Assembly: GCA_016709725.1 (NCBI GenBank)
Contig: JADJMG010000001.1
Span: 941,929 to 1,005,928 of the forward strand
Reading direction: 5' to 3'
DNA length: 64,000 bases
Source of the DNA: Bacteroidota bacterium
GTDB taxonomy: Bacteria; Bacteroidota; Bacteroidia; AKYH767-A; OLB10
The notes under the pieces are model-generated. The model did not search any database. It had not been told where the DNA came from and saw only the letters and a list, made by a program, of their open reading frames with translations. This document shows, piece after piece, positions 28,810-38,708 of this stretch (position 1 is its first letter; every line of letters starts with the position of its first letter). Made by a program: the position numbers and the translations under genes.

Positions 28810-30090
28810 ATGAAAAAAATCAGTTTACTTACCCTGATTATTGCGCTAGCCACCTCTTCGGTGTTTGCACAATTAACATGGCTACCGGTTCCCAATGCGC
28901 CTAACGAAGTTCGTATTGAAGACATTTCCTTTATTAATAATACAAGCGGTTTTTTAGAAGCGAATGATACCATTTATAAAACCACAGATGCAGGATTAAC
29001 GTGGAGCATGACGGGCTCTTTCCCCCCTGCTTATGTGCGAAGTATTGAGTTTATTAATGATAGTGTAGGATTTATTGGAACGCTTCAACAAAATCCCACA
29101 CCCGCAGGAATATTTAAAACTACGGACGCCGGAGCTTCGTGGACCAATTTGAATTCTTCGTTGTCAACCCCTCCTTTATGGGGAATTTGCGGAATAGCTC
29201 ATTTTAATAATTCAGTTGTTGCTGTAGGCTCTGTGATGACCGAGAGTAATTTATATTATTCGCATGACGCAGGTAATAGTTGGACGCACATCAGCTTAAA
29301 TGCATATGCAAATGCTCTGATCGATGTATATATGTTTGATAGTTTAACATGGTTGGTTACAGGGAAAAGTAATTCGGGTACAGGACAGAAGGCTACCATT
29401 TTGCGTACTACGGATGGCGGTGTCACCTGGGCAAGAGTAGCACTCGCAAGTGCTTCAAATACGTATTGTTGGAAGCTGTATTTTCAACCTAACGGTATTG
29501 GGTATGGGTCAATTGAAGATTTTACGAGCGCTGCTTTATTTAAAACCACCGACAATGGAGCAACGTGGCAAGAAATCATTGTAACGGGTATTACACAAAG
29601 CGATGTTGGTGCTGTGGCGGGTATAAATGACACCACCATCTGGCTCGGGATTCAACATAATGTGGGCTATCTTGAAAGTAACAATAGTGGAGCCTCATGG
29701 ATTTATATAAACTATGGATTAAACATGAATCGAATGATTATTCCTACAGGAGGTAGTCCTCTTTGCGTTGGAAGTACTGTTTATAAGTATGGTTTGTTAT
29801 CAAGCATTGCGCCGATCAGTCCTTCAAAGGATGCACATGAGGTTTCGCTATATCCAAATCCTGTCAAGGATCTAATAAACGTAAAGATTGATTTATCAGC
29901 GGCTACTCCTTTGTACGTTATTATAACTGATTTAAAAGGTAATATTATTCGTCACGTTGATCATAGTTATCATCAATCTGGTGAAATTAAATTTTCCGTT
30001 GACATCAATGATTTATCAGCTGGAACTTATGTGGTTGTCGTTATTAGCAACCAACAGAATTTCGGAAGGACATTTGAAGTGATTAGATAA
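28810..30090 (+). CDS. Secreted YCF48/BNR-repeat protein with T9SS sorting domain
   Basis: 426 aa. A signal peptide (cleaved near SVFAQ) is followed by about six beta-propeller repeats of the form IYKTTDAGLTWS, IFKTTDAGASWTN, ILRTTDGGVTWA and LFKTTDNGATWQE, matching the YCF48/sortilin-type BNR family. The last about 80 residues (VSLYPNPVKDLINV ... NFGRTFEVIR) are a type A T9SS C-terminal domain. Likely exported and anchored at the cell surface; ligand unknown. Stands alone between the metal operon and gltX. Confidence 0.9.
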   Translation: MKKISLLTLIIALATSSVFAQLTWLPVPNAPNEVRIEDISFINNTSGFLEANDTIYKTTDAGLTWSMTGSFPPAYVRSIEFINDSVGFIGTLQQNPTPAGIFKTTDAGASWTNLNSSLSTPPLWGICGIAHFNNSVVAVGSVMTESNLYYSHDAGNSWTHISLNAYANALIDVYMFDSLTWLVTGKSNSGTGQKATILRTTDGGVTWARVALASASNTYCWKLYFQPNGIGYGSIEDFTSAALFKTTDNGATWQEIIVTGITQSDVGAVAGINDTTIWLGIQHNVGYLESNNSGASWIYINYGLNMNRMIIPTGGSPLCVGSTVYKYGLLSSIAPISPSKDAHEVSLYPNPVKDLINVKIDLSAATPLYVIITDLKGNIIRHVDHSYHQSGEIKFSVDINDLSAGTYVVVVISNQQNFGRTFEVIR

Positions 30091-30198
30091 AAGATGGATT
30101 TATTTTCCACTGGGCAGTTCTAAAGTTGAAATTCTTTTGTTTATAAACGAGTCTCCATCGGAAGGTATTTATGAATACTGACTATACATTAGTTTATG

Positions 30199-30206
30199 TA
30201 ATTTTG
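30199..30206 (+). promoter_or_regulatory. -7 promoter element (TAATTTTG) of gltX
   Basis: Exact match to TAnnTTTG, 30 bases upstream of the gltX ATG. Confidence 0.4.
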
Positions 30207-30236
30207 TAGGCTACCTATTTTAATCATCTTATATCT

Positions 30237-31763
30237 ATGATCAGAACCCGTTTCGCTCCATCACCTACAGGCCCCCTACACATGGGTGGCGTTCGCACAG
30301 CACTTTATGCCTATTTGTTTGCAAAGCAACACAATGGTCAGTTCGTATTGCGTATTGAAGATACCGACCAAAATCGTTATGTTCCCGGTGCTGAAGAGTA
30401 TATTCTTGAAGCACTGACTTGGTGTGGTATTATCCCCGATGAAGGAGTGGGTTTTGGAGGTAAACACGAACCGTATCGTCAAAGCGAAAGAAAGCACAAA
30501 GGATTTTACATGGATTATGCGAAGCGGCTATTGAATAGTGGCAATGCATATTACGCTTTTGATAGCGCTGATGATTTAGACATTGCTCGAAAAAATGCAG
30601 AAGCCGCCGGAGTACACGGATGGCAGTATGATGCTTCGACACGAATGAATTTAAGAAACTCGTTAAGTCTAGCTGAGCAAGAAACAAAACATCTTTTAGA
30701 TCAAGGTACGTCGTATGTTATCCGACTCAAAGTACAGCCCGGACAAACACTAACGTTTACGGATATGGTAAGAGGCGAAGTATCTTTTGATAGTACATTG
30801 GTGGATGATAAAGTTTTAATAAAAGCCGACGGAATGCCAACGTATCATCTGGCCCATATTGTTGATGACATCATGATGGAAATTACGCATGCAATTCGTG
30901 GTGAAGAGTGGCTGCCTTCTGCACCCGCGCATATTTTGATTTATCAATCGCTTGGAATTCCAATGCCGCAGTACGCCCATCTTCCGTTGTTACTGAAACC
31001 AGAAGGAAACGGAAAATTGAGTAAACGCGATGGCGATCGATTGGGATTTCCTGTATTTCCTTTGCAATGGAAAGATCCCATCACCGGAGAAGTATCGAGT
31101 GGCTATCGTGAAAAAGGATATTATGCCGATTCATTTATTAATATGTTAGCATTGCTTGGATGGAATCCAGGTACAGAACAAGAAGTTTTTTCTTTAGATG
31201 AATTAGTAAAAATATTTTCATTCGATCGTGTTCACAAATCAGGTGCGCGCTTTGATCCTGACAAAGCAAAATGGTTCAATGAGCAACGGTTACGACATAC
31301 GGATGATGCTATCTTAGGAGAGCATTTTTATCATGAATTAAAAAATATTTTAGGAGCAGATCATCCATTAGCGACATTGTCTTATGCAACTGGAGCCGTA
31401 AAACTTTTAAAGGAACGCGTGCAATTTGAAAATGAATTGTATGAAACCGGAAAGTATCTTTTTGAGGCGCCAACCTCCTATGACGATAAAGTAATTTCAA
31501 AACGATGGAATGATGCTGCCAAAGTTTTCTTGCAAAATCTTCCTGATGTTCTTTCGAGTGTTCCTGAATTTACAGCAGAGTTAACAAAAGCGGCATTTGA
31601 AAAGTTGGCTATTGATCAAGGAATAAAACCCGGAGAAGTATTGCAATTATTTCGTGTGATTATGAGCGGACAAGGAAGCGGAGTGGATTTATTTGGTATG
31701 GTAGCCCTGTTTGGTAAAGACGAGGTTTTCGAGCGGATCAACCGGTTTCAAAGTGCTTATTAG
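30237..31763 (+). CDS. gltX: Glutamate--tRNA ligase
   Basis: 508 aa class I aminoacyl-tRNA synthetase that attaches glutamate to tRNA-Glu in the cytoplasm. The HIGH-type motif appears as SPTGPLHMGGVRTALY and the KMSKS-type motif as GKLSKRDGDRLG. The anticodon-binding helical domain is the C-terminal third. The length agrees with the family. Essential gene, intact, with no frameshift, unlike several neighbours to the left. Confidence 0.97.
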   Translation: MIRTRFAPSPTGPLHMGGVRTALYAYLFAKQHNGQFVLRIEDTDQNRYVPGAEEYILEALTWCGIIPDEGVGFGGKHEPYRQSERKHKGFYMDYAKRLLNSGNAYYAFDSADDLDIARKNAEAAGVHGWQYDASTRMNLRNSLSLAEQETKHLLDQGTSYVIRLKVQPGQTLTFTDMVRGEVSFDSTLVDDKVLIKADGMPTYHLAHIVDDIMMEITHAIRGEEWLPSAPAHILIYQSLGIPMPQYAHLPLLLKPEGNGKLSKRDGDRLGFPVFPLQWKDPITGEVSSGYREKGYYADSFINMLALLGWNPGTEQEVFSLDELVKIFSFDRVHKSGARFDPDKAKWFNEQRLRHTDDAILGEHFYHELKNILGADHPLATLSYATGAVKLLKERVQFENELYETGKYLFEAPTSYDDKVISKRWNDAAKVFLQNLPDVLSSVPEFTAELTKAAFEKLAIDQGIKPGEVLQLFRVIMSGQGSGVDLFGMVALFGKDEVFERINRFQSAY

Positions 31764-32050
31764 GTAATAGATTTCCAGCTCGATTTCTTGCCCCGTCCTC
31801 CCTTTCAGAATTTTTATTCTTTGAAGATGATTACAGCGCAACATCTGTAATTATCTACTTTTTCATTTTCTGATTCCTAGATGGATTCCATCGCATTATT
31901 CAGTCTCATCAAAGAAAAGTTGTCTTTACTACTAAGAGTATGAAGGATATTATAGAGATAAGAGAATTTTTCATTGTTCAATTAATAGAATTTTAATTGA
32001 TAAATGCAAAATCACTTTTGTGAAACAATTTCACTTTGACACAACTTTGC

Positions 32051-32070
32051 GTCCCGATAGCTATCGGGAC
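32051..32070. repeat. Perfect 20-bp palindrome
   Basis: GTCCCGATAGCTATCGGGAC is fully self-complementary. It sits in a GC-richer island inside AT-rich intergenic DNA, consistent with a dispersed extragenic repeat. Confidence 0.7.
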
Positions 32071-32230
32071 TGCGCCTTTTAACCTGAGCTGCCGAGGGTT
32101 GCGAGAAAATTTATCGTAGCGCAGCCTTAGCGCGCCTGCCTGACAACAGACAGGTCATTGCGAGATAACTTCCTCCGTTTAAAGCTAATGTTCGTGTTAA
32201 AAAAGAAGATAGTCAAATTATTGTTCAAGC

Positions 32231-32257
32231 CTCTCCCCTGCCCTCTCCAGGGGAGAG
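32231..32257. repeat. Hairpin repeat CTCTCCCCTG/CAGGGGAGAG
   Basis: A ten-base perfect stem with a seven-base loop. Similar ccctctccaggggagaggg elements occur widely as dispersed repeats in bacterial genomes, so it is probably of mobile origin. Confidence 0.6.
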
Positions 32258-32398
32258 GGAGTAATAAAAATGAAAAAAAATTGAATTTAACCATGAAATT
32301 CGTAGCGAGCCACTCTTCCATTTTTATACTATCGAAGCCTTTTAAGATACTTGAAGTAAATTATTAGATTAGAATATTATTTCATGCCGCTATTATTG

Positions 32399-32406
32399 TA
32401 AATTTG
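32399..32406 (+). promoter_or_regulatory. -7 promoter element (TAAATTTG) of glnS
   Basis: Exact TAnnTTTG match that ends seven bases before the glnS ATG, predicting a transcript with almost no leader. Confidence 0.45.
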
Positions 32407-32413
32407 TGCCATT

Positions 32414-34078
32414 ATGAGTACAGAAAAAGGCCCCAATTTCTTAGCCGAAATTATAGCAGAAGATGTTAAAAACGGTAAGCACGGAGGAAGAGTGCTTACT
32501 CGATTCCCACCAGAGCCCAATGGTTATTTGCACATTGGCCACTCTAAGTCGATTTGTTTAAACTTTGGAATTGCCCAACAGTTTGGAGGAAAAACCAATT
32601 TGCGTTTTGACGATACCAATCCCGAGAAGGAAGAGACAGAATATGTAGATAGCATTAAAGCCGATATAAAATGGTTGGGCTTCGAATGGGCAAATGAGTT
32701 TTATGCGTCCGATTATTTTCCGAAGCTCTATGCTTTTGCTGTGCGACTCATCGAAAAAAATTTAGCGTATGTAGACGACAGCAGTGCAGAAGAAATTGCC
32801 AATATGAAAGGTACTCCAACCACACCAGGAATGGAAAGTCCATATCGTTTACGTACTACAGAAGAGAACTTAGATTTATTTACGCGTATGCGTAATGGAG
32901 AATTTAAAGACGGAGAGAAAGTGTTGCGCGCACGCATTGATATGGCATCACCTAATATGCATTTCCGCGATCCTATTTTGTATCGCATCAAGCATACCGA
33001 TCACCACCGTACAGGAAGTGAATGGTGTATTTATCCGATGTACGATTTTGCACACGGACAAAGTGATGCCATCGAAGAAATCACGCATTCTATTTGTACG
33101 TTGGAGTTTGAAGTTCATCGACCACTCTATGAATGGTTTATTCAAAAATTAGAATTATTTCCAAGTCATCAGTATGAGTTTGCTCGACTCAATTTAAATT
33201 ATACGGTGATGAGCAAGCGAAAATTATTGCAATTAGTAAATGAAAAGCATGTAAGCGGCTGGGATGATCCCCGCATGCCGACCATTAGTGCATTGCGAAG
33301 AAGAGGATATACTCCCGAGAGTATTCGCAACTTTGCGGAGCGTGTAGGTGTTGCGCGCAGAGAAAATATTATTGATGTAGGATTATTGGAGTTTTGTGTT
33401 CGCGAAGATCTCAATAAGAAAGCAACTCGTGTGATGGCTGTTTTAGATCCGTTGAAGATGATCATCGAGAATTATCCGGATGGAAAAACGGAAATGCTCA
33501 CAACTGATAATAATACAGAAGCAGAGGATGCAGGCACCCGCGAAATCCCATTCAGTAAAGAATTATTTATTGAAGCCGATGATTTCATGGAAACACCAGA
33601 GAAAAAGTTTTTCAGATTGGCTCCTGGAAAGATGGTGAGATTAAAAAGTGCGTTCATCGTCGAGTGTACCGGATTTGAAAAAGATGAAAATGGAAAAGTT
33701 TCGTTAATCCGCGCCCGTTATGTTCCCGAAAGTAAAAGTGGACAAGATACCAGTGGACTTCAAGTGAAAGGGGTTATCCATTGGGTGAGTGCACAACATG
33801 CTGTACCTGCAGAGATAAGATTGTATGAACGATTATTCAATGTGGAAGATCCATCAAGTGAAGAGGGAGATTTTAAAGAATACATCAACCCCGATAGTTT
33901 GCACTTAATGAAAAATGCAATGCTTGAACCTTCTCTTCAGCATGCTAAGACAGGAATGCTCTTTCAATTTATGCGTAAAGGATATTTCACTCCCGATTCG
34001 GAAAGCTCAGCAGAGAATTTAGTTTTCAATAGAACGGTAACCTTGAAGGATAGTTTTGTGAAGGATAAAGCGAAATAG
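32414..34078 (+). CDS. glnS: Glutamine--tRNA ligase
   Basis: 554 aa class I synthetase that charges tRNA-Gln. The HIGH motif is seen as PPEPNGYLHIGHSKS and the KMSKS variant as VMSKRKLLQL. The C-terminal anticodon-binding beta domain includes RLKSAFIVECTGFEKDENG. Length matches bacterial GlnRS. It is related to gltX 650 bases upstream. A glnS gene means direct charging of tRNA-Gln, so the amidotransferase route is not obligatory for this organism. Confidence 0.97.
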   Translation: MSTEKGPNFLAEIIAEDVKNGKHGGRVLTRFPPEPNGYLHIGHSKSICLNFGIAQQFGGKTNLRFDDTNPEKEETEYVDSIKADIKWLGFEWANEFYASDYFPKLYAFAVRLIEKNLAYVDDSSAEEIANMKGTPTTPGMESPYRLRTTEENLDLFTRMRNGEFKDGEKVLRARIDMASPNMHFRDPILYRIKHTDHHRTGSEWCIYPMYDFAHGQSDAIEEITHSICTLEFEVHRPLYEWFIQKLELFPSHQYEFARLNLNYTVMSKRKLLQLVNEKHVSGWDDPRMPTISALRRRGYTPESIRNFAERVGVARRENIIDVGLLEFCVREDLNKKATRVMAVLDPLKMIIENYPDGKTEMLTTDNNTEAEDAGTREIPFSKELFIEADDFMETPEKKFFRLAPGKMVRLKSAFIVECTGFEKDENGKVSLIRARYVPESKSGQDTSGLQVKGVIHWVSAQHAVPAEIRLYERLFNVEDPSSEEGDFKEYINPDSLHLMKNAMLEPSLQHAKTGMLFQFMRKGYFTPDSESSAENLVFNRTVTLKDSFVKDKAK

Positions 34079-34099
34079 ATAGGTGTTGTTTAGTTAGCC

Positions 34100-35338
34100 A
34101 TGAATTTATTTCATCTTATATCCATTCTAATTGTTTTATCTGCGGGATTTGCATACATAAATTTTCGCTTTTTAAAACTGCCCACTGCGATTGGGCTTAT
34201 GTTGGTTTCGCTTTTATTTTCTGTCATTATTTTAATTGTTGGAAAAGTTGTTCCCAGCTTTTCGATTGCAGTTGCAGGACAATTGTCGAACATTGATTTT
34301 AGTGAATTATTATTAGAAGGGATGTTAAGCTTTATGTTGTTTGCAGGTGCAATTCATATAAAGATTAAGGATCTGATCAGTGAAAGGCTTAGCATTATAC
34401 TTTTTTCTACCATTAGCGTTTTATTAAGTACGATTATTATTGGTTATACATCCTTTTACTTATTGAATTATTATGGCTTTCAAGTGAATTTTATGAACGC
34501 TTTATTGTTTGGTGCACTTATTTCGCCAACGGATCCTATTGCTGTTTTGGGAATATTGAAAAGCGCTGGAGTACCTAAATCATTAGAAACAAAAATTGCA
34601 GGAGAATCTCTATTTAATGATGGAGTTGCTGTAGTTATATTTATTACCATTTTGCAATTGACAAAACCAGGTGTTGAATTTGAGGCCAGCCATGTGGCTA
34701 TGCTTTTTGGACAAGAAGCCATTGGTGGACTATTGTTAGGACTTTTAATTGGGTATATTGGATATAAATTGATTTCAAGTATCAATCATTATCAAGTGGA
34801 AGTTCTTATTACTTTGGCTATTGTGATGGGAGGATATACTTTAGCGCACTACATTCATGTTTCCGGCCCTTTAGCTATGGTGGTAGCAGGATTAATTACT
34901 GGGAATCAAAGTAAAAAGTTAGGGATGTCCGCTATCACTGCTGAATATGTCGATAAGTTTTGGGAGCTATTAGATGAAATACTTAATGCTATTTTATTTG
35001 TTTTAATGGGATTGGAATTGTTGGTAATTCAATCAAACAACTTAATGATTCTGGTTTCGATTATTCTTATTGTTATTGTTTTAATTACTCGATATATTTC
35101 TGTGTGGATTCCCTCTTTAGTTCTTAGAAGGAAAGAGGAGATTTCAAAGAGTACGTTGCTTATCTTAACATGGGGTGGATTAAGAGGTGGAATTTCCATT
35201 GCTTTAGCATTATCCATTCCGAATGATTCAAACAAGGATTTATTTGTAACGATTACTTATGTTGTTGTATGCTTTTCCATTTTAGTACAAGGAATGACCA
35301 TTGGAAAGCTTGTCAATGCATCTAAGAAGCTTGTATGA
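34100..35338 (+). CDS. CPA1-family Na+/H+ antiporter (NhaP-like)
   Basis: 412 aa, about twelve membrane helices. The CPA1 motifs are present: ISPTDPIAVLGILKSAGVP (helix-4 TDP) and ESLFNDGVAVVIF (the ND transport residues). A short LGL-rich helix and the terminal GGLRGGISIALALS follow. It exchanges cytoplasmic Na+ or K+ for protons. It starts 21 bases after glnS and may be co-transcribed with it. Confidence 0.92.
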   Translation: MNLFHLISILIVLSAGFAYINFRFLKLPTAIGLMLVSLLFSVIILIVGKVVPSFSIAVAGQLSNIDFSELLLEGMLSFMLFAGAIHIKIKDLISERLSIILFSTISVLLSTIIIGYTSFYLLNYYGFQVNFMNALLFGALISPTDPIAVLGILKSAGVPKSLETKIAGESLFNDGVAVVIFITILQLTKPGVEFEASHVAMLFGQEAIGGLLLGLLIGYIGYKLISSINHYQVEVLITLAIVMGGYTLAHYIHVSGPLAMVVAGLITGNQSKKLGMSAITAEYVDKFWELLDEILNAILFVLMGLELLVIQSNNLMILVSIILIVIVLITRYISVWIPSLVLRRKEEISKSTLLILTWGGLRGGISIALALSIPNDSNKDLFVTITYVVVCFSILVQGMTIGKLVNASKKLV

Positions 35339-35426
35339 AGAAAATTACATGTCGAGGTGAACAACGCCACCGCACTAAAATCACATTTTAGATTGTAATT
35401 AGTATAGGGAAATCAAGAATTTTTTG

Positions 35427-35434
35427 TATCTTTG
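35427..35434 (+). promoter_or_regulatory. -7 promoter element (TATCTTTG)
   Basis: Exact TAnnTTTG match. It covers the ATG at 35432, so translation of the GNAT-nitrilase must begin later, at 35495. Confidence 0.4.
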
Positions 35435-35494
35435 AATATACCTCTATTTTTAACTACGTCTAAGAGGAACATCAGAAAACACGAAAGAATTTTT

Positions 35495-37047
35495 ATGAGC
35501 CATAAAATTGAAGAGATAGAAAATATCAAGATCGATTATTTAACGATAACCGACTATCAAGAGCTAAAAGAGGCCATGATTAGCTCGTACAAGACGATGC
35601 CCAATTCGTATTGGAAGGAGCCACATATTCTTTCCCTTATCGAGAAGTTTCCAGAAGGTCAAGTGGTGATTAAGGTGAATGGAAAAATTTCGGGATGTGC
35701 TCTTTCTATTATTGTTGACTACGATAAATATGAGACAAACCATACCTATAGAGACATTACGGGAATTACACGTTTGACACACATACAGACGATGGTGATA
35801 TTCTATATGGCATTGATGTATTTGTTCATCCTGATTTTAGAGGATTGAGATTAGGTAGACGATTATATGATTACAGAAAAGAACTTTGCGAAAAGTTAAA
35901 TTTGAAAGGAATATTTTTTGGTGGAAGAATTCCAAATTACCATCAGTATGCGGATACCTTAAGTCCGAAGGAGTATATTAAGAAAGTTAAACTTCGAGAA
36001 ATTCATGATCAAGTTTTAAATTTTCAATTGTCGAATGATTTTCAACCCATTAAAATTTTGAAAGGATATTTGGAAGGAGATAAAGTTTCTAAAGAATTTG
36101 CTGTATTATTAAGATGGGATAATATTTACTTCGAAAAGCCAAGTCGAAGAGTTGTGCGCACAAAGAAGGTTATTCGCTTAGGTTTGGTGCAATGGCAAAT
36201 GCGACCTTACAAGAATGTCGAGGATCTCATGGAACAAGTGACTTACTTCGTAGATTCATTAAGTGGTTATAAAAGTGATTTCGCATTATTTCCAGAGTTT
36301 TTTAATGCGCCTTTGATGGCTGCTTACAATCATTTGAGTGAAGCAGATGCAATCAGGAAATTGGCAGACCATACAAAGGAGATTGTACAAGAATTTTCTA
36401 ACTTATCCATTTCGTATAACATCAACATCATCACAGGGAGCATGCCTGAACTAATTGATGAAAAGCTATACAATGTTGGTTACCTCTGTAGACGAGATGG
36501 TTCCATCGAGCGTTTTGAGAAAATTCATGTAACGCCCGACGAAGAAAGAATTTGGGGATTGAAAGGAGGAAGTAATTTTAAAACCTTTAAAACAGACTGC
36601 GGAAAAATAGGCATCTTGATTTGTTATGATGTTGAATTTCCCGAATTGAGTAGATTGTTAGCGGACGAAGGAATGGATATATTGTTTGTTCCTTTTTTAA
36701 CCGACACACAAAGCGGATTCTCTCGTGTTCGGCATTGTGCACAAGCGCGCGCTATCGAAAACGAATGTTTTGTTGCCATTGCAGGGAGTGTAGGAAACTT
36801 ACCGAATGTACATAACATGGATATTCAGTATGCACAGTCGATGGTTTTAACCCCTTGCGATTTTCCTTTCCCCACAAATGGAATTAAATCAGAAGCAACA
36901 CCAAATACAGAGATGATTTTAATTTCGGATGTGGATGTTGATTTACTCACGGAATTGCATAATCATGGAAGTGTGAAAAATTTGAAAGATCGAAGAAAGG
37001 ACCTTTATCGATTAGACAGACAGGTTGAAGTTAAAGAAAAGGGGTAG
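35495..37047 (+). pseudogene. GNAT acetyltransferase fused to a carbon-nitrogen hydrolase (nitrilase superfamily), one frameshift
   Basis: The N-terminal half (35495-35848 and early 35845-37047) is a GNAT fold ending in DVFVHPDFRGLRLGRRLYDY, the acetyl-CoA-binding R/Q-x-x-G-x-(G/A) site. From about residue 230 comes a CN-hydrolase domain with the catalytic triad region: Glu in FALFPEFFNAP, Lys in RFEKIHVTPDE and Cys in GILICYDVEFPE. One base is missing at about 35760-35768 (GGGAATTA); restoring it gives TGNYTFDTHTDDGDI and one protein of about 517 aa, the standard length of this fused family. Substrate unknown; a C-N bond-cleaving or amide-transferring role is likely. Confidence 0.85.
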
Positions 37048-37048
37048 T

Positions 37049-37867
37049 TTATATCTCCTTTGATAGATGCACCACTCTTTGCGGAAAAGGAATAATAATT
37101 TTATTTTCTCTAAATAATTCGAAGATCTTTATTCGTGTATTGCTTAAAATATTTTCTACTCTGAAAACATTTTCAGTCCAAAAGAACACGGTAAAATTAA
37201 TTCGTGAATCACCATATTCTTCAAATCGAACAAAAGGCTCTGGAATTTTTAAAATATTTTCCTGTGCCACCGCAGCCTCTTTCATTAATTTCATCACTAG
37301 CTTTATGTCCGAATTATAATCTACGCCCACAGTAACATCAAATCGGGATGCCTTTTTGTTGTGTGTCCAATTGATAAGTTGAAGTCGCGTTAAATCGGAA
37401 TTGGGTAAGATAATGTATTTTTCGGATCGAGTAAAAACGGTGGTCGTCCTTAAGTTAATTTCTTGAACGCGACACACCAAACCATTTACTTCGATCACAT
37501 CACCCACCTTAACAGACCCATCTACCAAAATAATTATTCCAGAAACAAAATCACTAAATAAATTTTGTAGCCCAAGTCCGATTCCTACTAAAAGAGCAGC
37601 GGAACCAGCAATGAGGACGGATAAACTAAATCCCATCAACTCTAGTCCCACAACAAATGCGATGACTAGAAAGAAATATTTTAGCAAGCTATAGATAGCA
37701 AACTTTTTTGCTAAATCATTTGACTTCGTACTATAAACAAGTCGCTTAATAATTTGCAAAAAAACAAATAAAGAAAGTATATAAACTAAAATGTATAAAA
37801 TGGAAACTACTTTTATGGTATGATCTCCAAGCTGAAATAACGTAGAATTTAATAGGTCGACCATCAT
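37049..37867 (-). CDS. MscS-family mechanosensitive channel
   Basis: 272 aa with three or four membrane helices and a conserved pore-lining segment AALLVGIGLGLQNLFSDFVS (about 95-114), then the beta domain LVDGSVKVGDVIEV and an alpha/beta C-terminus. Such channels release solutes during hypo-osmotic shock. The gene converges on the GNAT-nitrilase gene, whose stop is one base away. Confidence 0.9.
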   Translation of the reverse strand: MMVDLLNSTLFQLGDHTIKVVSILYILVYILSLFVFLQIIKRLVYSTKSNDLAKKFAIYSLLKYFFLVIAFVVGLELMGFSLSVLIAGSAALLVGIGLGLQNLFSDFVSGIIILVDGSVKVGDVIEVNGLVCRVQEINLRTTTVFTRSEKYIILPNSDLTRLQLINWTHNKKASRFDVTVGVDYNSDIKLVMKLMKEAAVAQENILKIPEPFVRFEEYGDSRINFTVFFWTENVFRVENILSNTRIKIFELFRENKIIIPFPQRVVHLSKEI

Positions 37868-37998
37868 TTTTATGCTGTTGTTTACTATACGATGAAAGTA
37901 GTGAAAAAATTTATTCTTTTAGCTTCAATTCTACTATAAACTTTGTTTTTCTCTGTTGGATAGTGGGATCATGGTGCGGTCGCAGCCTTCGTATAATT

Positions 37999-38035
37999 AA
38001 AAAGCGCGACCCAATATCATTGGATCGCACTTTTT
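37999..38035 (-). terminator. Rho-independent terminator after the carbonic anhydrase gene
   Basis: On the minus strand AAAAAGTGCGATCCA pairs with TTGGGTCGCGCTTTTT (one wobble and one mismatch), ending in T-rich DNA. The A- and T-flanks on both sides make it potentially bidirectional, 24 bases past the stop of the anhydrase gene. Confidence 0.75.
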
Positions 38036-38058
38036 ATATTATTTTGATCTGTCTAATA

Positions 38059-38700
38059 TTACTTTATAATCGTTGCATCACTATAAAACTCCACTTCTCC
38101 AGAAGTAACATCGTAATTGCCTCCAGCAATTCCGATGGCTCCTGTTTCAACCATTTCTTTTAAGATGGGACTTCTTTCTAAGATAGCTTTTACGGATCTT
38201 TTTACATTGATGGTTGCTACTTTTTCTACAAAAGCATCATTCTTTGAATTTCGGTTTTCTTTTGTAGTGATTTCATCATCAACAGCCGGACGAATTTTGG
38301 TTAATAGTGCGGTTAGGTTTCCCATCTCCACATGGTCGCACGCGCCCTTCACCGCTCCGCATTTCGTGTGTCCCAAAACAACAATAATTTTTGCTCCCGC
38401 CACCTTACAAGCGAATTCCATACTTCCCAATACATCTTCATTCACAATATTTCCTGCGATGCGAACACTGAAAACATCGCCGAGTCCTTGGTCGAAAATT
38501 AATTCTGCAGAGGTACGGGAGTCGATGCAACTGAGTATAACGGCAAAGGGATGTTGTCCGTCTGAAGTTTCATTCGCCTGTTGTAATAAGTTGCGATTCA
38601 CTTTTAAATTATTTGTGAATCGAGCATTCCCTGCTTTAAGTATATCAAGTGCTTGAGCTGGAGTAATAGACTCTTGAATTTCTTTAGTTAGTGTTTTCAT
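38059..38700 (-). CDS. Beta-class carbonic anhydrase
   Basis: 213 aa. The zinc ligands are Cys58 and Asp60 (in SCIDSRTSAELIF), His111 and Cys114 (GHTKCGAVKGACD), the standard beta-CA pattern with the Asp-Arg dyad (Asp60/Arg62). It interconverts CO2 and bicarbonate in the cytoplasm. It is the second gene after the SulP transporter, eight bases downstream, so the pair would take in bicarbonate and equilibrate it with CO2. The operon is divergent from a TetR regulator with a strong operator between them. Confidence 0.96.
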   Translation of the reverse strand: MKTLTKEIQESITPAQALDILKAGNARFTNNLKVNRNLLQQANETSDGQHPFAVILSCIDSRTSAELIFDQGLGDVFSVRIAGNIVNEDVLGSMEFACKVAGAKIIVVLGHTKCGAVKGACDHVEMGNLTALLTKIRPAVDDEITTKENRNSKNDAFVEKVATINVKRSVKAILERSPILKEMVETGAIGIAGGNYDVTSGEVEFYSDATIIK

Positions 38701-38708
38701 CTGTTTAT

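Larger units (their letters stand above)
31764..32398. other. Non-coding gap with dyad-symmetry repeat elements between gltX and glnS
   Basis: About 635 bases without a gene. It holds three separate dyads: a perfect 20-bp palindrome GTCCCGATAGCTATCGGGAC (32051-32070), a near-palindrome around CCTGCCTGACAACAGACAGG (32135-32154), and a hairpin CTCTCCCCTG/CAGGGGAGAG (32231-32257). They look like dispersed repetitive extragenic elements, not terminators, since no T-run follows. Confidence 0.65.

Noticed and set aside
32158..32367. 69-codon open frame between gltX and glnS
   Set aside because: Runs through a hairpin repeat (CTCTCCCCTG) and low-complexity DNA; no homologous pattern.
38117..38656. 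179-codon open frame on the plus strand
   Set aside because: Antisense of carbonic anhydrase, whose zinc ligands are all conserved on the minus strand.
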